DNA of 58,963 nt, from assembly GCA_016870115.1 (NCBI GenBank), contig VGCH01000017.1:1-58963 (forward strand). Direction: 5' to 3'. This DNA comes from Alphaproteobacteria bacterium (GTDB lineage: Bacteria; Pseudomonadota; Alphaproteobacteria; Reyranellales; Reyranellaceae). This document shows positions 1 through 9,613 of this stretch, piece by piece (the first letter of the stretch is position 1; every line of letters starts with the position of its first letter). Under the pieces are notes generated by a model. It was not told where the DNA came from. It saw only the letters and a list, made by a program, of their open reading frames with translations, and did not search any database. Both the position numbers and the translations under genes were made by a program.

Positions 1-219
1 GATCGGATAGTTCGCGAGGAACGCCATCAGCATGCAGCCGACGGCGGCCGCCAGACAGGTAGCCGCAAAGGCCGCTTCGAACGGCATCTTCGCGGCCCCA
101 AGAATGTCGGGATTGACGAACACGATGTAGGCCATCGTGAGAAAGGTCGTGATCCCGGCGACGAACTCGGTGCGAACCGTCGTGCCGTTCTCCTGGAGTT
201 TGAAAACCTGTTCGAGCAT
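1..219 (-). CDS. AzgA-type (NCS2) purine permease, N-terminal fragment
   Basis: Partial gene running off the left edge; only the first 73 codons are in the window. The translation starts [18 protein letters not shown] and continues into the hydrophobic motif [14 protein letters not shown], the hallmark of the AzgA/GhxP/AdeP branch of nucleobase permeases, which import adenine, guanine or hypoxanthine with protons across the inner membrane. The chosen ATG (CAT at 217-219) is the only start that keeps this conserved N-terminus. No strong ribosome-binding site precedes it. The gene is divergent from proS, sharing a 172-bp spacer. Which purine it carries cannot be told from the fragment. Confidence 0.85.
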   Translation of the reverse strand, partial: MLEQVFKLQENGTTVRTEFVAGITTFLTMAYIVFVNPDILGAAKMPFEAAFAATCLAAAVGCMLMAFLANYPI

Positions 220-312
220 CGCTGTTCCCCCTGGGCGCCCGTGCAAGGCGGACGTTCCCGGCGGGCAGTCTGGGGGATTGTCCTGTGCAAAACCAGACCG
301 CCGAGTGTGGAT

Positions 313-341
313 TTGCCTTCGCGGGGGGCGTTCCCTACAGT
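313..341 (+). promoter_or_regulatory. Candidate sigma-70 promoter of proS
   Basis: TTGCCT (313-318), a 17-bp spacer and TACAGT (336-341) lie about 50 bp ahead of the proS start. Match and spacing suit a housekeeping promoter, but the call rests on inspection alone. Confidence 0.35.
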
Positions 342-391
342 CCGCCGCCACGCGGCCTCAGGGGCCGCAGATAGCCGGAGAATCGCCTGCG

Positions 392-1708
392 ATGCGGATG
401 AGCCAGTACTTCCTGCCGACGCTCAAGGAGATGCCGTCGGAGGCGCAGATCGTGTCGCATCGGCTCATGTTGCGGGCGGGCCTGGTGCGACAGACCAGTG
501 CCGGAATCTACGCCTGGCTGCCGTTCGGTCTCAGGGTGTTGCGCAACATCGAGCGGATTGTGCGCGAGGAGCAGGACGCGTCCGGCGCGCAGGAGGTTCT
601 GATGCCGACGATCCAGTCGGCGGAGCTCTGGCGTGAGAGCGGGCGCTATGACGCCTACGGCCCCGAGATGCTGCGCATCCGCGATCGGCACGATCGCGAC
701 ATGCTCTATGGGCCGACCAACGAGGAGATGATCACCACGCTCTTCCGTGACGCCGTGAAGAGCTACCGCGATCTGCCGCGCAACCTCTATCACATCCAGT
801 GGAAGTTCCGGGACGAGGTGCGGCCTCGCTTCGGCGTGATGCGCGGCCGCGAGTTCCTGATGAAAGACAACTATTCCTTCGACCTCGACAAGGCGGGCGC
901 GATCCGCTCGTACAACAGGATGTTCGTCTCCTATCTGCGCACTTTCGCGCGAATGGGGCTGCGCGCCATTCCGATGCGCGCCGACACCGGTCCGATCGGC
1001 GGGGATCTCAGCCACGAGTTCATCATCCTGGCGGAGACCGGCGAGAGCGCCGTGTTCTGCCACAAGGGGCTGGTTGATCGCGACATTCTCGGCCGCAAGA
1101 TCGACTACGACGGCGACCTGCAGCCGATCGTGGATGAGTGGACATCGCTCTACGCCGCAACCGACGAAAAACACGATGGCGGGCGCTTTGAGGCCGAGGT
1201 GCCCGCTGGCGAGCGGCTGTTGGCGCGCGGCATCGAGGTCGGCCACATCTTCTACTTCGGCACCAAGTACTCCAAGCCGATGAACGCGGTCGTGGCCGGT
1301 CCCAACGGCGATCAGGTCACGGTCGAGATGGGCTCTTATGGCATCGGCGTCTCGCGGCTCGTGGGAGCGATCATCGAGGCGAGTCACGACGGTGCCGGCA
1401 TCGTGTGGCCTGAGTCGGTCGCGCCGTTCAAGGTGGGCTTGCTCAATCTCAAGCCCGATGATGCCGCCGTCAGCGCTGCCTGCGCGACGCTGTATGGCGC
1501 CCTCGGCAAGGCCGGCATCGATTGTCTGCTCGATGACCGCGACCTGAGGCCCGGTGCCAAGTTCGCCGACATGGATCTTGTCGGACTGCCCTGGCAAGTG
1601 ATCGTCGGTCCCAAGGGCCTGGCGGCAGGCAAGGTCGAGGTCAAGAACCGCCGCACGGGCGCGCGCGAGGAAGTGCCGCTCGACGGGGTCGTCGCGCGGT
1701 TGGGCTGA
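392..1708 (+). CDS. proS: Prolyl-tRNA synthetase (short alphaproteobacterial type)
   Basis: Class II aminoacyl-tRNA synthetase that charges tRNA-Pro in the cytoplasm. About 438 aa: a catalytic domain with class II motif 1 (about residues 38-72), TNEE near 108, motif 2 ([18 protein letters not shown], about 137-155) and motif 3 ([10 protein letters not shown], near 313), then an anticodon-binding domain from about 345. Motif 2 runs on to motif 3 without the roughly 180-residue editing insertion of the E. coli enzyme, which is the usual short form in Alphaproteobacteria, so Ala-tRNA-Pro clearing must be done in trans. The reading frame is open upstream, but homology begins at MRMSQYF; ATG at 392 or 398 are both possible. 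First gene of a proS-lol-dnaE series. Confidence 0.95.
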   Translation: MRMSQYFLPTLKEMPSEAQIVSHRLMLRAGLVRQTSAGIYAWLPFGLRVLRNIERIVREEQDASGAQEVLMPTIQSAELWRESGRYDAYGPEMLRIRDRHDRDMLYGPTNEEMITTLFRDAVKSYRDLPRNLYHIQWKFRDEVRPRFGVMRGREFLMKDNYSFDLDKAGAIRSYNRMFVSYLRTFARMGLRAIPMRADTGPIGGDLSHEFIILAETGESAVFCHKGLVDRDILGRKIDYDGDLQPIVDEWTSLYAATDEKHDGGRFEAEVPAGERLLARGIEVGHIFYFGTKYSKPMNAVVAGPNGDQVTVEMGSYGIGVSRLVGAIIEASHDGAGIVWPESVAPFKVGLLNLKPDDAAVSAACATLYGALGKAGIDCLLDDRDLRPGAKFADMDLVGLPWQVIVGPKGLAAGKVEVKNRRTGAREEVPLDGVVARLG

Positions 1709-1715
1709 CCGCCGC

Positions 1716-3032
1716 ATGGTCTTCTCGCCTGTCGAGCGCCTGCTGGCGTTCCGCTATCTGCGGGCCCGCCGCGCCGAGGGGCTGATTTCCGTCATTGCAG
1801 GGTTCTCGCTGGTGGGGATCGCGCTGGGCGTCGGCACGCTGATTGTCGTGATGGCCGTGATGAACGGTTTTCGCGTCGAGATGCTGCGCCAGATGTCGGC
1901 GGTGGGGGGCCAGCTCGGCATCCAGGCCGGGCGCGAGGGGCTGGATGTCACCGGGGATCTGGTGAGCCGGATCGGGGCGGTACCCGGCGTGGCCGCGGTC
2001 GCGCCGGTCGTCGAGGGACAGATCATGTTGGTCGCGGGCGACCGCGTGCGCGGCGCGCTTCTGCGCGGCATGCGCCCTGACGACCTGCGCAGCCGTGATC
2101 CGCTGGCTGCGGCCACCACCGCCGATCCAGCCACCCGCGAGCGTCACCGCGCGCTCTGCCTCGACGACGAAGGCGCCGATGCAGCGGATTGGGGGTCGCT
2201 GAGGCCATTCGGCGAGGGGCTGACGCTGGCGGTCGGGCGCCGCATGGCCGACCTGTTGCGACTCAAGGTCGGCGACACCGTGCAGCTCGTGACGCCGCTC
2301 CCCGTGGCGACACCGCTCGGCGTGATGCCGCGCACGGCGACGGCGCGGATCGTCGCGTTCTTCTGCGCCGGCATGTACGACTACGATGCCAACTTTCTCT
2401 ACGCGCCGCTCTCCGATGTGCAGCGGCTGCTCGACATGCAGGGGCGCGCCACGCTGGTCGAGGTGTTCGTGCGCGACGGCGCCGATGCCGTGACGGTACG
2501 ACGCGCTGTCGAGCGAGCCGCCGGGCCAGGGAACTGGGTGTTCGACTGGTTTCAGGCCAATGTCGGTTTCTTCCAGGCCGTGCAGGCACAGAGCAACGTC
2601 ATGTTCCTGGTGCTTACACTCATCGTCGTAGTGGCCGCCTTCAACATCGTCTCCAGCCTCGTGATGCTGGTGCGCACCAAGACCGCCGACATCGCCATCC
2701 TGCGCACCATGGGCGCCAGCCGGGGCGCGGTGCTGCGGGTGTTTCTGCTCGATGGGCTCGCGATCGGCGGCGCCGGCGTGCTGTTGGGAGTGGCGCTGGG
2801 CCTGGCCTTTGCCCGCAACATCGAAGCGATTCGGCAATGGCTTCAGCGCTTCTTCGACATCGTTCTGTTTGATCAGACCCTGTATCTGCTGGCGGAGATG
2901 CCATCGCGCATCGGCGCGGGCGAAGTCGCCTTCATCGCCGCCATGGCGCTCGCCTTCGCGCTGCTGGCCTCGGTGTGGCCGGCGCTGGTCGCCGCGCGCC
3001 TTGATCCGGTCGAGGGACTGCGCCGTGAGTAG
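1716..3032 (+). CDS. lolC: Lipoprotein-releasing ABC transporter permease, LolC/LolE family (first copy)
   Basis: Inner-membrane subunit of the Lol exporter that extracts outer-membrane lipoproteins and hands them to LolA. 438 aa with the family architecture: N-terminal helix with the ALGVGTLIVVMAVMNGF signature (about residues 36-50), a large periplasmic domain, then three C-terminal helices with ILRTMGAS and a DPVEGLR tail. It starts 7 bp after proS and overlaps the next gene by 8 bp, so it is translated in one unit with a second paralogous permease and the LolD ATPase. The symbol is given by position; LolC and LolE roles cannot be separated by eye. Confidence 0.88.
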   Translation: MVFSPVERLLAFRYLRARRAEGLISVIAGFSLVGIALGVGTLIVVMAVMNGFRVEMLRQMSAVGGQLGIQAGREGLDVTGDLVSRIGAVPGVAAVAPVVEGQIMLVAGDRVRGALLRGMRPDDLRSRDPLAAATTADPATRERHRALCLDDEGADAADWGSLRPFGEGLTLAVGRRMADLLRLKVGDTVQLVTPLPVATPLGVMPRTATARIVAFFCAGMYDYDANFLYAPLSDVQRLLDMQGRATLVEVFVRDGADAVTVRRAVERAAGPGNWVFDWFQANVGFFQAVQAQSNVMFLVLTLIVVVAAFNIVSSLVMLVRTKTADIAILRTMGASRGAVLRVFLLDGLAIGGAGVLLGVALGLAFARNIEAIRQWLQRFFDIVLFDQTLYLLAEMPSRIGAGEVAFIAAMALAFALLASVWPALVAARLDPVEGLRRE

Positions 3033-4263
3033 CGCCGCCACCGTCGAACGCTGGCTCGCCTGGCGCTATCTGGCGACACGGCAGCGCGAAGGCTTTATTT
3101 CCTTCATCGCAGTGTTCTCGCTGTTCGGTGTGGCGTTGGGCGTCGCGACGCTGATCGTGGTGCTGTCGGTTATGGGCGGCTTTCGTGAGCAGCTCGTTGG
3201 GCGCCTGGTGGGCATGAACGGGCACATCGTCCTGACGGCGCAGGAGGGAACACTGCGGGTCACGCCCGAGCTGCTGGCGGGTCTGGCTGCACGCCCTGAG
3301 ATCCGCGCCGTCCGGGTGACGCTGGAGCGTCAGGCGCTGGTGCAGGCCGGGGGGCAGACCCGCGCGGTCTCCCTGCGCGGCGTGCGCAACGAGGACATTG
3401 CCAGTCGCGGCATTGTCGCGACCAACATCGTGGCAGGCGATGCCGCTCCCTTCGCCACCCGCGGCGGCGCGGTGATCGGAGATCGGCTTCGCATGTCGCT
3501 GGGTCTGCGCTTTGGGCGGCCGCTCACCGTCGTCACTCACCGAGTGAATCCATCAGGGAGCGTGGCGCCGCGCTATGTCGACTACGAGGTGTTGGCGAGC
3601 TTCCATACCCGCCGCTGGGAGTTCGACTCGGCGGTGGTCTTCGTGCCGCTGGATTTGCTCCAGGAGGACCTCGATCTGCCGGCCGACGCGGCGAGTTCGA
3701 TCGACATCGATGTTCTGGACCCATCACGCGCCCCCGAACTGGCCGGCCTACTGCGGGACGCGACCGGCTTGCGCGCGGCGTCGTGGCAGGCACTCAATGC
3801 CCGCTTCGTTTGGGCACTCAAGGTCGAACGCGCGATGATGTTCATCATCCTCAGCCTGATCGTGCTGGTCGCGGCACTGAACGTGGTCGCGAGTTTCACC
3901 ATGCTGGTGCGGGTGAAGCGCGGCAGTGTCGCGATCCTGCGGACCATGGGCGCCGCGCGCGCGACGGTGGTTCGCGCCTTCTTTCTTGCCGCCGCGGGGA
4001 TTGGCACGTTGGGCACGATCGCCGGGGCCGCGTTGGGACTCTCGATCTGCGCAGCGCTCCCGGCATTGGGCCGCTGGTTGTCGTCGGGCGCGGTGCGGTC
4101 GTCACCTGAGCTCGACTTCGTGGCGACCCTGCCGACTCGGGTGAGTGCTACCGAGGTGGGGTTGGTGCTGGGTGTGTCACTTCTGCTGTCGCTGGCGGCG
4201 GCGGCCTATCCGGCATGGCGGGCGGCCGGGATCGCGCCCGCGGAGGCGTTGCGCGATGGTTGA
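3025..4263 (+). CDS. lolE: Lipoprotein-releasing ABC transporter permease, LolC/LolE family (second copy)
   Basis: 412 aa from a GTG at 3025 that overlaps the end of the first permease by 8 bp. It repeats the same design: [20 protein letters not shown], then [19 protein letters not shown], a periplasmic domain and C-terminal helices with [10 protein letters not shown] and PAEALRDG. It is clearly paralogous to the preceding gene. Alphaproteobacterial lol loci as I know them often carry a single LolC/E-type permease, presumably used as a homodimer; here the tandem pair suggests an E. coli-like LolC-LolE heterodimer with LolD. Assigning this copy as LolE is inference from order only. Confidence 0.85.
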   Translation: MSSAATVERWLAWRYLATRQREGFISFIAVFSLFGVALGVATLIVVLSVMGGFREQLVGRLVGMNGHIVLTAQEGTLRVTPELLAGLAARPEIRAVRVTLERQALVQAGGQTRAVSLRGVRNEDIASRGIVATNIVAGDAAPFATRGGAVIGDRLRMSLGLRFGRPLTVVTHRVNPSGSVAPRYVDYEVLASFHTRRWEFDSAVVFVPLDLLQEDLDLPADAASSIDIDVLDPSRAPELAGLLRDATGLRAASWQALNARFVWALKVERAMMFIILSLIVLVAALNVVASFTMLVRVKRGSVAILRTMGAARATVVRAFFLAAAGIGTLGTIAGAALGLSICAALPALGRWLSSGAVRSSPELDFVATLPTRVSATEVGLVLGVSLLLSLAAAAYPAWRAAGIAPAEALRDG

Positions 4264-4936
4264 CGCGGTTCCCTTGGCACTGCGTGGCGTCACCCGGTCC
4301 TTCGTGCAAGGCGACCGGAGCCTCGATGTGCTGCGCGGGGTCGATCTTGAGCTGAGGGCGGGCGAGGCGGTGGCTCTGGTGGGGCCCTCGGGCAGCGGCA
4401 AGTCGACCCTCCTGCATGTGGCCGGTCTGCTGGAGCGCCCGGACGCTGGCGATGTTCTTGTCGAGGGCCGCTCGGCGAGCAGTTCGGGCGACGCGGAACG
4501 AACCCTGCTGCGTCGACGGCACTTCGGGTTCGTCTACCAGTATCACCATCTGCTGCCCGAGTTCTCGGCACTCGAGAATGTCATGCTGCCCCAGATGCTG
4601 AACGGGCTCTCCCGCAAGGATGCAATGGATCGCGCGCGCGCTCTGCTCGGCATGGTAGGGCTCACGCCCCGTGCCGATCATCGCCCGGGCCGGATGTCCG
4701 GTGGCGAGCAGCAACGCGTTGCGATCGTGCGAGCGGTCGCCAATGCGCCGCGCGTCCTGCTGGCCGACGAACCGACGGGGAACCTCGACACGGGTACCGC
4801 GGACACCGTCTTCCGCCAGCTCCTGACGCTTGTTCGAGAGACGGGCATGGCGGCCCTGATCGCTACGCACAATCCGGAGCTCGCGGCCCGGATGGACCGG
4901 ACCGTCAGCCTGCGCGAGGGCGTGCTCTCGGGCTGA
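4256..4936 (+). CDS. lolD: Lipoprotein-releasing ABC transporter ATP-binding protein LolD
   Basis: 226-aa ABC ATPase of the MacB/LolD class that powers lipoprotein release on the cytoplasmic face. Walker [10 protein letters not shown] near residue 43, Q-loop in [12 protein letters not shown], signature [11 protein letters not shown] near 146, Walker [12 protein letters not shown] near 168 and the H-loop ATHNPE are all intact. The [16 protein letters not shown] stretch is typical of LolD. The ATG overlaps the upstream permease stop by 8 bp, giving translational coupling of all three Lol subunits. Confidence 0.95.
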   Translation: MVDAVPLALRGVTRSFVQGDRSLDVLRGVDLELRAGEAVALVGPSGSGKSTLLHVAGLLERPDAGDVLVEGRSASSSGDAERTLLRRRHFGFVYQYHHLLPEFSALENVMLPQMLNGLSRKDAMDRARALLGMVGLTPRADHRPGRMSGGEQQRVAIVRAVANAPRVLLADEPTGNLDTGTADTVFRQLLTLVRETGMAALIATHNPELAARMDRTVSLREGVLSG

Positions 4937-4967
4937 CAGTCCACAGCGCGTCGCGGGATGATGGCTG

Positions 4968-7900
4968 ATGCCATCCGCCGACTTCATCCATCTCAAGGTC
5001 CGCTCGGCCTATTCGTTGACCGAGGGCGCCATCCGGCCGGACAAGGTCGTCGCTCTCGCTTCGGGCGCCGGGATGCCGGCTGTCGCCGTCACGGATCGCA
5101 ACAACCTTTTCGGCGCGCTGGAGTTTGCGCAGTACACGGCGAAGGGCGGAGTCCAACCGATCATCGGCTGCGATCTCGGCATCCGTCGCGAGGAGGAAGG
5201 GGGACTTGCGACGGGCCAGCGGATGCCCTCGGCAGATTGGCTCACTCTGCTGGCACAAACCGAAGCGGGCTATCTGAACCTGATGCGCCTCGTCTCGCGG
5301 GCACATCTCGAACACAAGACCGGGGCGCTGGCGGCGCTGCCGTTGGCTGAACTGGAAGGGCAGACCGAGGGCTTGATCGCGCTCAGCGGCGGACCCGCGG
5401 GCGCGCTGGGCCGCTTGCTCGCGGCGGGGCAGGGGCCGGCCGCGGACCATGCGCTGGAGAAGCTTCTCCGACTGTTCGATGGCCGACTCTATGTCGAGCT
5501 GCAGCGCCATGGCCTCGACGTCGAGACCCGCATTGAAGAGCCGTTGATCAACCTCGCGATGAAGCGGGGGCTGCCGCTGGTGGCGACCAATGACGCGCAT
5601 TTCCCGACGCGCAAGATGTATGAGGCGCACGATGTGCTGATCTGCATCGCCGAGGGCGCCCACGTCGACGATCCGAACCGTCGCCGACTGACCGAGGAGC
5701 ACTACTTCAAGTCCGCGCCCGAAATGTGCGAGGCTTTCGCCGACCTGCCCGAGGCCTGCGCCAATACTTTGGCGATCGCGCGGCGCTGCGCCTACATGCC
5801 GGAGCCGCGCAAGCCGATCCTGCCGCGCTACAGCAAGCTGGAGGGCCGCAGCGAGAAGGACGCTCTGGCTGAGATGGCGGGTGCCGGTCTGGACGCGCTG
5901 GGGGCAGCCGGTCGACTCTCGCCGGAGATCGATCAGGCGCGCTATCGCGAGCGGCTGGACTACGAGCTCGCGATGATCGAGCGCATGGGGTTCTCCGGCT
6001 ACTTCCTGATCGTCGCCGACTTCATTCAATGGGCCAAGGCGCACGACATTCCGGTGGGCCCGGGACGCGGCTCCGGTGCGGGCTCGCTGGTGGCTTGGTC
6101 GCTCAAGATCACCGACCTCGATCCGCTGCGCTGGGGCCTTCTGTTCGAGCGCTTCCTCAATCCCGAGCGCGTGTCGATGCCGGACTTCGACGTCGACTTC
6201 TGTCAGGACAAGCGCGACCGGGTGATACGCTATGTCCGCGACGAATACGGCCACGACCGTGTCGCCGCCATCATTACCTTCGGCAAGTTGCAGGCGCGGG
6301 CCGTGCTGCGCGATGTCGGGCGGGTGCTTGGCATGCCCTATCCGCAGGTCGACCGCATCTGCAAGCTGGTGCCCAACAATCCGGCCAAACCGGTGACGCT
6401 CGCCGAGGCGATGCAGAGCGAGCAACTGTTGAAGGAACAGTACGACGCCGATGAGGAGGTGCGCCGGCTGATCGACCTCGCAGTCCAACTCGAGGGGCTT
6501 TATCGCAACGCCTCGACCCACGCCGCGGGCGTGGTGATCGGCGACCGACCGCTCGCGGATCTGGTGCCGTTGTTCCGCGACACCGACGACCAAGAGTCGT
6601 TGCCCGCGACCCAGTTCAACATGAAATGGGTCGAGACCGCAGGGCTGGTGAAGTTCGACTTTCTGGGTCTCAAGACACTCACCGTCATTGCCAAGGCGTG
6701 CGATCTGATCGGCGGAGGCCAGGTCGAGATCGACAAGATCCCGCTCGACGATCCGGCAACTTTTCGGATGCTTGCCAAGGGCGATGCCTACGGCGTCTTC
6801 CAGATGGAAGGCAGCGGCATGCGCGACATCCTCGGCAAGCTGAAGCCGAACCGCTTCGAAGACCTGATCGCGCTGGTGGCGCTCTATCGCCCTGGACCGA
6901 TGGATGACATCCCGACCTACATCAGCGTGAAGAACGGCCAGGAGAAACCCGACTATCTGCATCCGACGCTCGAACCGATCCTGAAGGAGACCTATGGCGT
7001 CATGGTCTATCAGGAGCAGGTGATGCAGATCGCCCAAGTGCTGTCGGGCTATTCGCTGGGCGGTGCGGATCTCCTGCGCCGCGCGATGGGCAAGAAGATC
7101 CAGTCGGAGATGGACGCGCAGCGCGCCACCTTCACCGCGGGCGCCGCGAAGAACGGGGTCGAAGGCGCGCGCGCGTCGATGATCTTCGACAAGGTCGCGA
7201 AGTTCGCGGGCTACGGCTTCAACAAGTGCCACTCCGCGCCCTATGCGCTCGTCGCCTACCAGACGGCCTGGCTCAAGGCGAACCACCCGGTCGAGTTCTT
7301 CGCCGCGTCCATGACGCTAGATATGGGCAACACCGACAAGCTCGGGAACTTCCGCCGCGAACTTGAGCGGCTGGCGATCCCGCTGCTGCCCCCCGACGTC
7401 AACCGCTCGATGGCCGAGTTCGCCGTCGAGGCGGATGTCTCGGGCAAGCCGGGCGTTCGCTACGCGCTAGCTGCCGTGAAGGGTGTGGGGCGAGAAGCGA
7501 TGGAGCGGCTCGTCGAGGAGCGGACGCGGGGTGGTCCGTTCAAGACGCTCTTCGACTTCGCCGAGCGGCTCGACCCTCGGGTCGTGAACAAACGATTGCT
7601 GGAAAGCCTGGTGAGGGCCGGCGCGTTCGATTCGCTGAACGCCAATCGCGCGCAGACGTTCGCGGCCATCGAGGCGCTGATCCGGCACGCGCAGTCCGTG
7701 CAGGACGCCAAGTCGAGCTCGCAGGACAGCCTGTTCGGCGACGATACCGCGCAGCGCCGACCGACGCTTGGCAAGACGCCGGACTGGGCACCGATGGAGC
7801 GACTGCAGGGTGAGTTCCAGGCGATCGGCTTCTATATGTCGTCGCATCCACTGGCGAGTTACGAGCAGAGCCTCAAGCGGCTTGGCGTCTCGCGCGCCGC

Positions 7901-8414
7901 CGACCTGCAAGCGATGCTGGCGCGCGGAACGCCAGGCCGGATCCGGATCGCCGGCACGGTGATCGACCGGCAGGAGCGGACCTCCGCGAAGGGCAATCGC
8001 TTCGCCTTCGTCCAGTGTTCCGACCAGAGCGGGAGTTTCGAGCTCACGGTGTTCAGCGAGTTGCTCGGCGCCAAGCGCAACCTCCTGGAGGCCGGACAGG
8101 CCATTCTCGCCGGCGTCGACGGCCGGCTCGACGGCGAGCAGGTGAGACTGACAGCCCAAACGATCGAACCTTTGGAGACTGCGGTTGCCAATGCCGCCGC
8201 CGGTCTTCGCATCGTCATCACGGATCCGGGCGCGCTTGCGGCACTGGAGAAGGCACTCAAGGGCAAGCAGGGCCGGGGGCGGGTCACATTGGTCGTGGCG
8301 CTGCCCGACCAGACGGAGGCCGAGGTGACGTTGCCCGGGGCCTATGCGATCGGCGGGGGCTTGCGCGAGTCCGTGGGTCGCCTGCCGGGGATCTCCCAGG
8401 TGGAAGAGGTGTGA
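4968..8414 (+). CDS. dnaE: DNA polymerase III alpha subunit
   Basis: Replicative polymerase of 1148 aa, DnaE1 type. Order of domains: PHP (about 1-270), palm and thumb with GPGRGSGAGSLVAW near 362 and catalytic aspartates in PDFDVDF near 405-407, fingers, helix-hairpin-helix, and a C-terminal OB fold around residues 980-1050 (RIRIAGTVIDRQ...FVQCSDQSG). The PHP domain is degenerate: where metal-binding PHP domains have HxH, this has HLKVRS, and TDH is TDR, so it cannot proofread and must rely on an epsilon subunit. Starts 31 bp after lolD; the stop codon overlaps the next gene. Conserved lol-dnaE neighbourhood. Confidence 0.97.
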   Translation: MPSADFIHLKVRSAYSLTEGAIRPDKVVALASGAGMPAVAVTDRNNLFGALEFAQYTAKGGVQPIIGCDLGIRREEEGGLATGQRMPSADWLTLLAQTEAGYLNLMRLVSRAHLEHKTGALAALPLAELEGQTEGLIALSGGPAGALGRLLAAGQGPAADHALEKLLRLFDGRLYVELQRHGLDVETRIEEPLINLAMKRGLPLVATNDAHFPTRKMYEAHDVLICIAEGAHVDDPNRRRLTEEHYFKSAPEMCEAFADLPEACANTLAIARRCAYMPEPRKPILPRYSKLEGRSEKDALAEMAGAGLDALGAAGRLSPEIDQARYRERLDYELAMIERMGFSGYFLIVADFIQWAKAHDIPVGPGRGSGAGSLVAWSLKITDLDPLRWGLLFERFLNPERVSMPDFDVDFCQDKRDRVIRYVRDEYGHDRVAAIITFGKLQARAVLRDVGRVLGMPYPQVDRICKLVPNNPAKPVTLAEAMQSEQLLKEQYDADEEVRRLIDLAVQLEGLYRNASTHAAGVVIGDRPLADLVPLFRDTDDQESLPATQFNMKWVETAGLVKFDFLGLKTLTVIAKACDLIGGGQVEIDKIPLDDPATFRMLAKGDAYGVFQMEGSGMRDILGKLKPNRFEDLIALVALYRPGPMDDIPTYISVKNGQEKPDYLHPTLEPILKETYGVMVYQEQVMQIAQVLSGYSLGGADLLRRAMGKKIQSEMDAQRATFTAGAAKNGVEGARASMIFDKVAKFAGYGFNKCHSAPYALVAYQTAWLKANHPVEFFAASMTLDMGNTDKLGNFRRELERLAIPLLPPDVNRSMAEFAVEADVSGKPGVRYALAAVKGVGREAMERLVEERTRGGPFKTLFDFAERLDPRVVNKRLLESLVRAGAFDSLNANRAQTFAAIEALIRHAQSVQDAKSSSQDSLFGDDTAQRRPTLGKTPDWAPMERLQGEFQAIGFYMSSHPLASYEQSLKRLGVSRAADLQAMLARGTPGRIRIAGTVIDRQERTSAKGNRFAFVQCSDQSGSFELTVFSELLGAKRNLLEAGQAILAGVDGRLDGEQVRLTAQTIEPLETAVANAAAGLRIVITDPGALAALEKALKGKQGRGRVTLVVALPDQTEAEVTLPGAYAIGGGLRESVGRLPGISQVEEV

Positions 8415-9448
8415 CCGGCGCGCGCGACCTGTTCGGCGTCGCGGCGGCGGCTCGGCCGTCGCCACGCGCAAGGGCAGGTGATGTCGCTCCTGCCACGGAG
8501 TCGCCGCTGTGGTCGGCGCGGCCCTTGCCGGGCGAAATCAGCCTAGGCACCTCATCCTGGAGTTTCCCGGGTTGGCGGGGCCTCTTGTGGGACCGCGCCT
8601 ATCCGGCGACGGCGCTCAGCCGCAGCGGGCTTGCGGCATACGCGACCTGTCCGTTGCTGCGCACGGTTAGTCTCGACCGGACGTTCTATGCGCCGCTCTC
8701 GACGGCCGAGTACATTCGGCACGCCGAGCAAGTACCGGCAGGCTTCACGTTCCTGGTGAAGGCTCCGGCGGCGGTCTGCGATGCGGTTCTGCGCGACGAG
8801 GGCGGCCGCGCGCGCGTGCCGAATCCGCACTTTCTCGACCCGGCGATCGCCGCGCGAGAATTGGTGGTGCCCTGTATCGAGGGGCTCGGCGCCAAGGCAG
8901 GCCCGATCGTCTTCCAGGTTTCGCCGCTGCCTGCTGAGGTACTGGACGATGTGCCGTTGCTTGCGGATCGGTTCGCGGCCTTCTTCGCCGCACTACCGGC
9001 CGAGGTCGGTGGCAGCCGGCCGGTCTATGCGCTTGAGGTGCGCGACGCGACCCTGCTGACACCCCGCATCATGAAGATGCTGGCGGCGGCGGGTGTTCGG
9101 CTCTGCCTCGGACTGCATGACCGCATGCCGGAGGCGGAGCGACAGATCGTGGCCCTGCGCGCGCTCGACGGGGCGGGCGCCGACGGACCCTATCGCGCGA
9201 CCGGACCCGTGATCGTCCGCTGGAACCTGCATCGGGGGTTCCGCTACCAGGCGGCCAAGAACCGCTATGAGCCTTTCGACCGGCTGGTGGATGAGGATCC
9301 CACCACCCGCGATGTGCTGGCGCGGCTGGCGGTGGAAACGTTCAGGTCGGGGCAGAGGATCTGGATCACGGCCAACAACAAGGCCGAGGGCAGCGCGCCC
9401 TGGACCCTCGTGAGATTGGCGGAAGCGATCCACCGGGCCGGCCTCTAA
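8411..9448 (+). CDS. DUF72 (YecE-like) family protein
   Basis: 345 aa starting at a GTG that overlaps the dnaE stop as GTGA. A low-complexity N-terminal extension of about 40 residues precedes the DUF72 domain, recognised from GTSSWSFPGWRGLLW, the early LDRTFYAPLSTAEYIRHA stretch, FLVKAP, and the late FRYQAAKNRYEPFDRL and ITANNKAEGSAP motifs. DUF72 proteins have a TIM-barrel-like fold; their role is unknown, with proposals involving Fe-S or nucleic acid chemistry. Close coupling to dnaE is suggestive but may only reflect genome packing. Confidence 0.85.
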   Translation: MTGARDLFGVAAAARPSPRARAGDVAPATESPLWSARPLPGEISLGTSSWSFPGWRGLLWDRAYPATALSRSGLAAYATCPLLRTVSLDRTFYAPLSTAEYIRHAEQVPAGFTFLVKAPAAVCDAVLRDEGGRARVPNPHFLDPAIAARELVVPCIEGLGAKAGPIVFQVSPLPAEVLDDVPLLADRFAAFFAALPAEVGGSRPVYALEVRDATLLTPRIMKMLAAAGVRLCLGLHDRMPEAERQIVALRALDGAGADGPYRATGPVIVRWNLHRGFRYQAAKNRYEPFDRLVDEDPTTRDVLARLAVETFRSGQRIWITANNKAEGSAPWTLVRLAEAIHRAGL

Positions 9449-9527
9449 CCCCTTGATTTTCCACTAACTTGCAAAGCGGGGCCGAAGCCGCTAAAACCCC
9501 GCCACTTCGCACGCGGGTTTGCGGTCA

Positions 9528-9598
9528 TCGGGGAGACATCCCGACGCCCGCTCCGGTGTCCCCGAGAGGGGACGACGCCCGCGGAGGACCAACCGGAG
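9528..9598 (+). promoter_or_regulatory. Structured rpsB leader (candidate S2 autoregulatory element)
   Basis: The 165-bp spacer before rpsB holds several base-paired elements. A first hairpin pairs TCGGG (9528-9532) with CCCGA (9540-9544). A second is a perfect six-pair stem GTCCCC (9558-9563) / GGGGAC (9568-9573) closed by a GAGA (GNRA) tetraloop. CTCCGG (9551-9556) can pair with CCGGAG (9593-9598), enclosing the tetraloop hairpin and ending right beside the GAGGAG ribosome-binding site. None of these is followed by a T-run, so they are not terminators. Ribosomal protein S2 is known to control rpsB-tsf in other bacteria; that this leader is its target is inference. Confidence 0.45.
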
Positions 9599-9613
9599 AA
9601 GAGGAGAGACGGC

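Noticed and set aside
220-391. Possible purine riboswitch between the permease and proS
   Set aside because: No conserved purine-aptamer core or matching paired elements were found; only a candidate proS promoter is visible.
1641-3041. 466-aa minus-strand frame opposite the first Lol permease
   Set aside because: Shadow of a real gene; low-complexity basic composition and no recognisable motif.
4905-7286. 793-aa open frame on the minus strand opposite dnaE
   Set aside because: It is antisense to a clearly conserved gene, has Arg/His/Leu-rich composition typical of shadow frames in GC-rich DNA, and matches no family.
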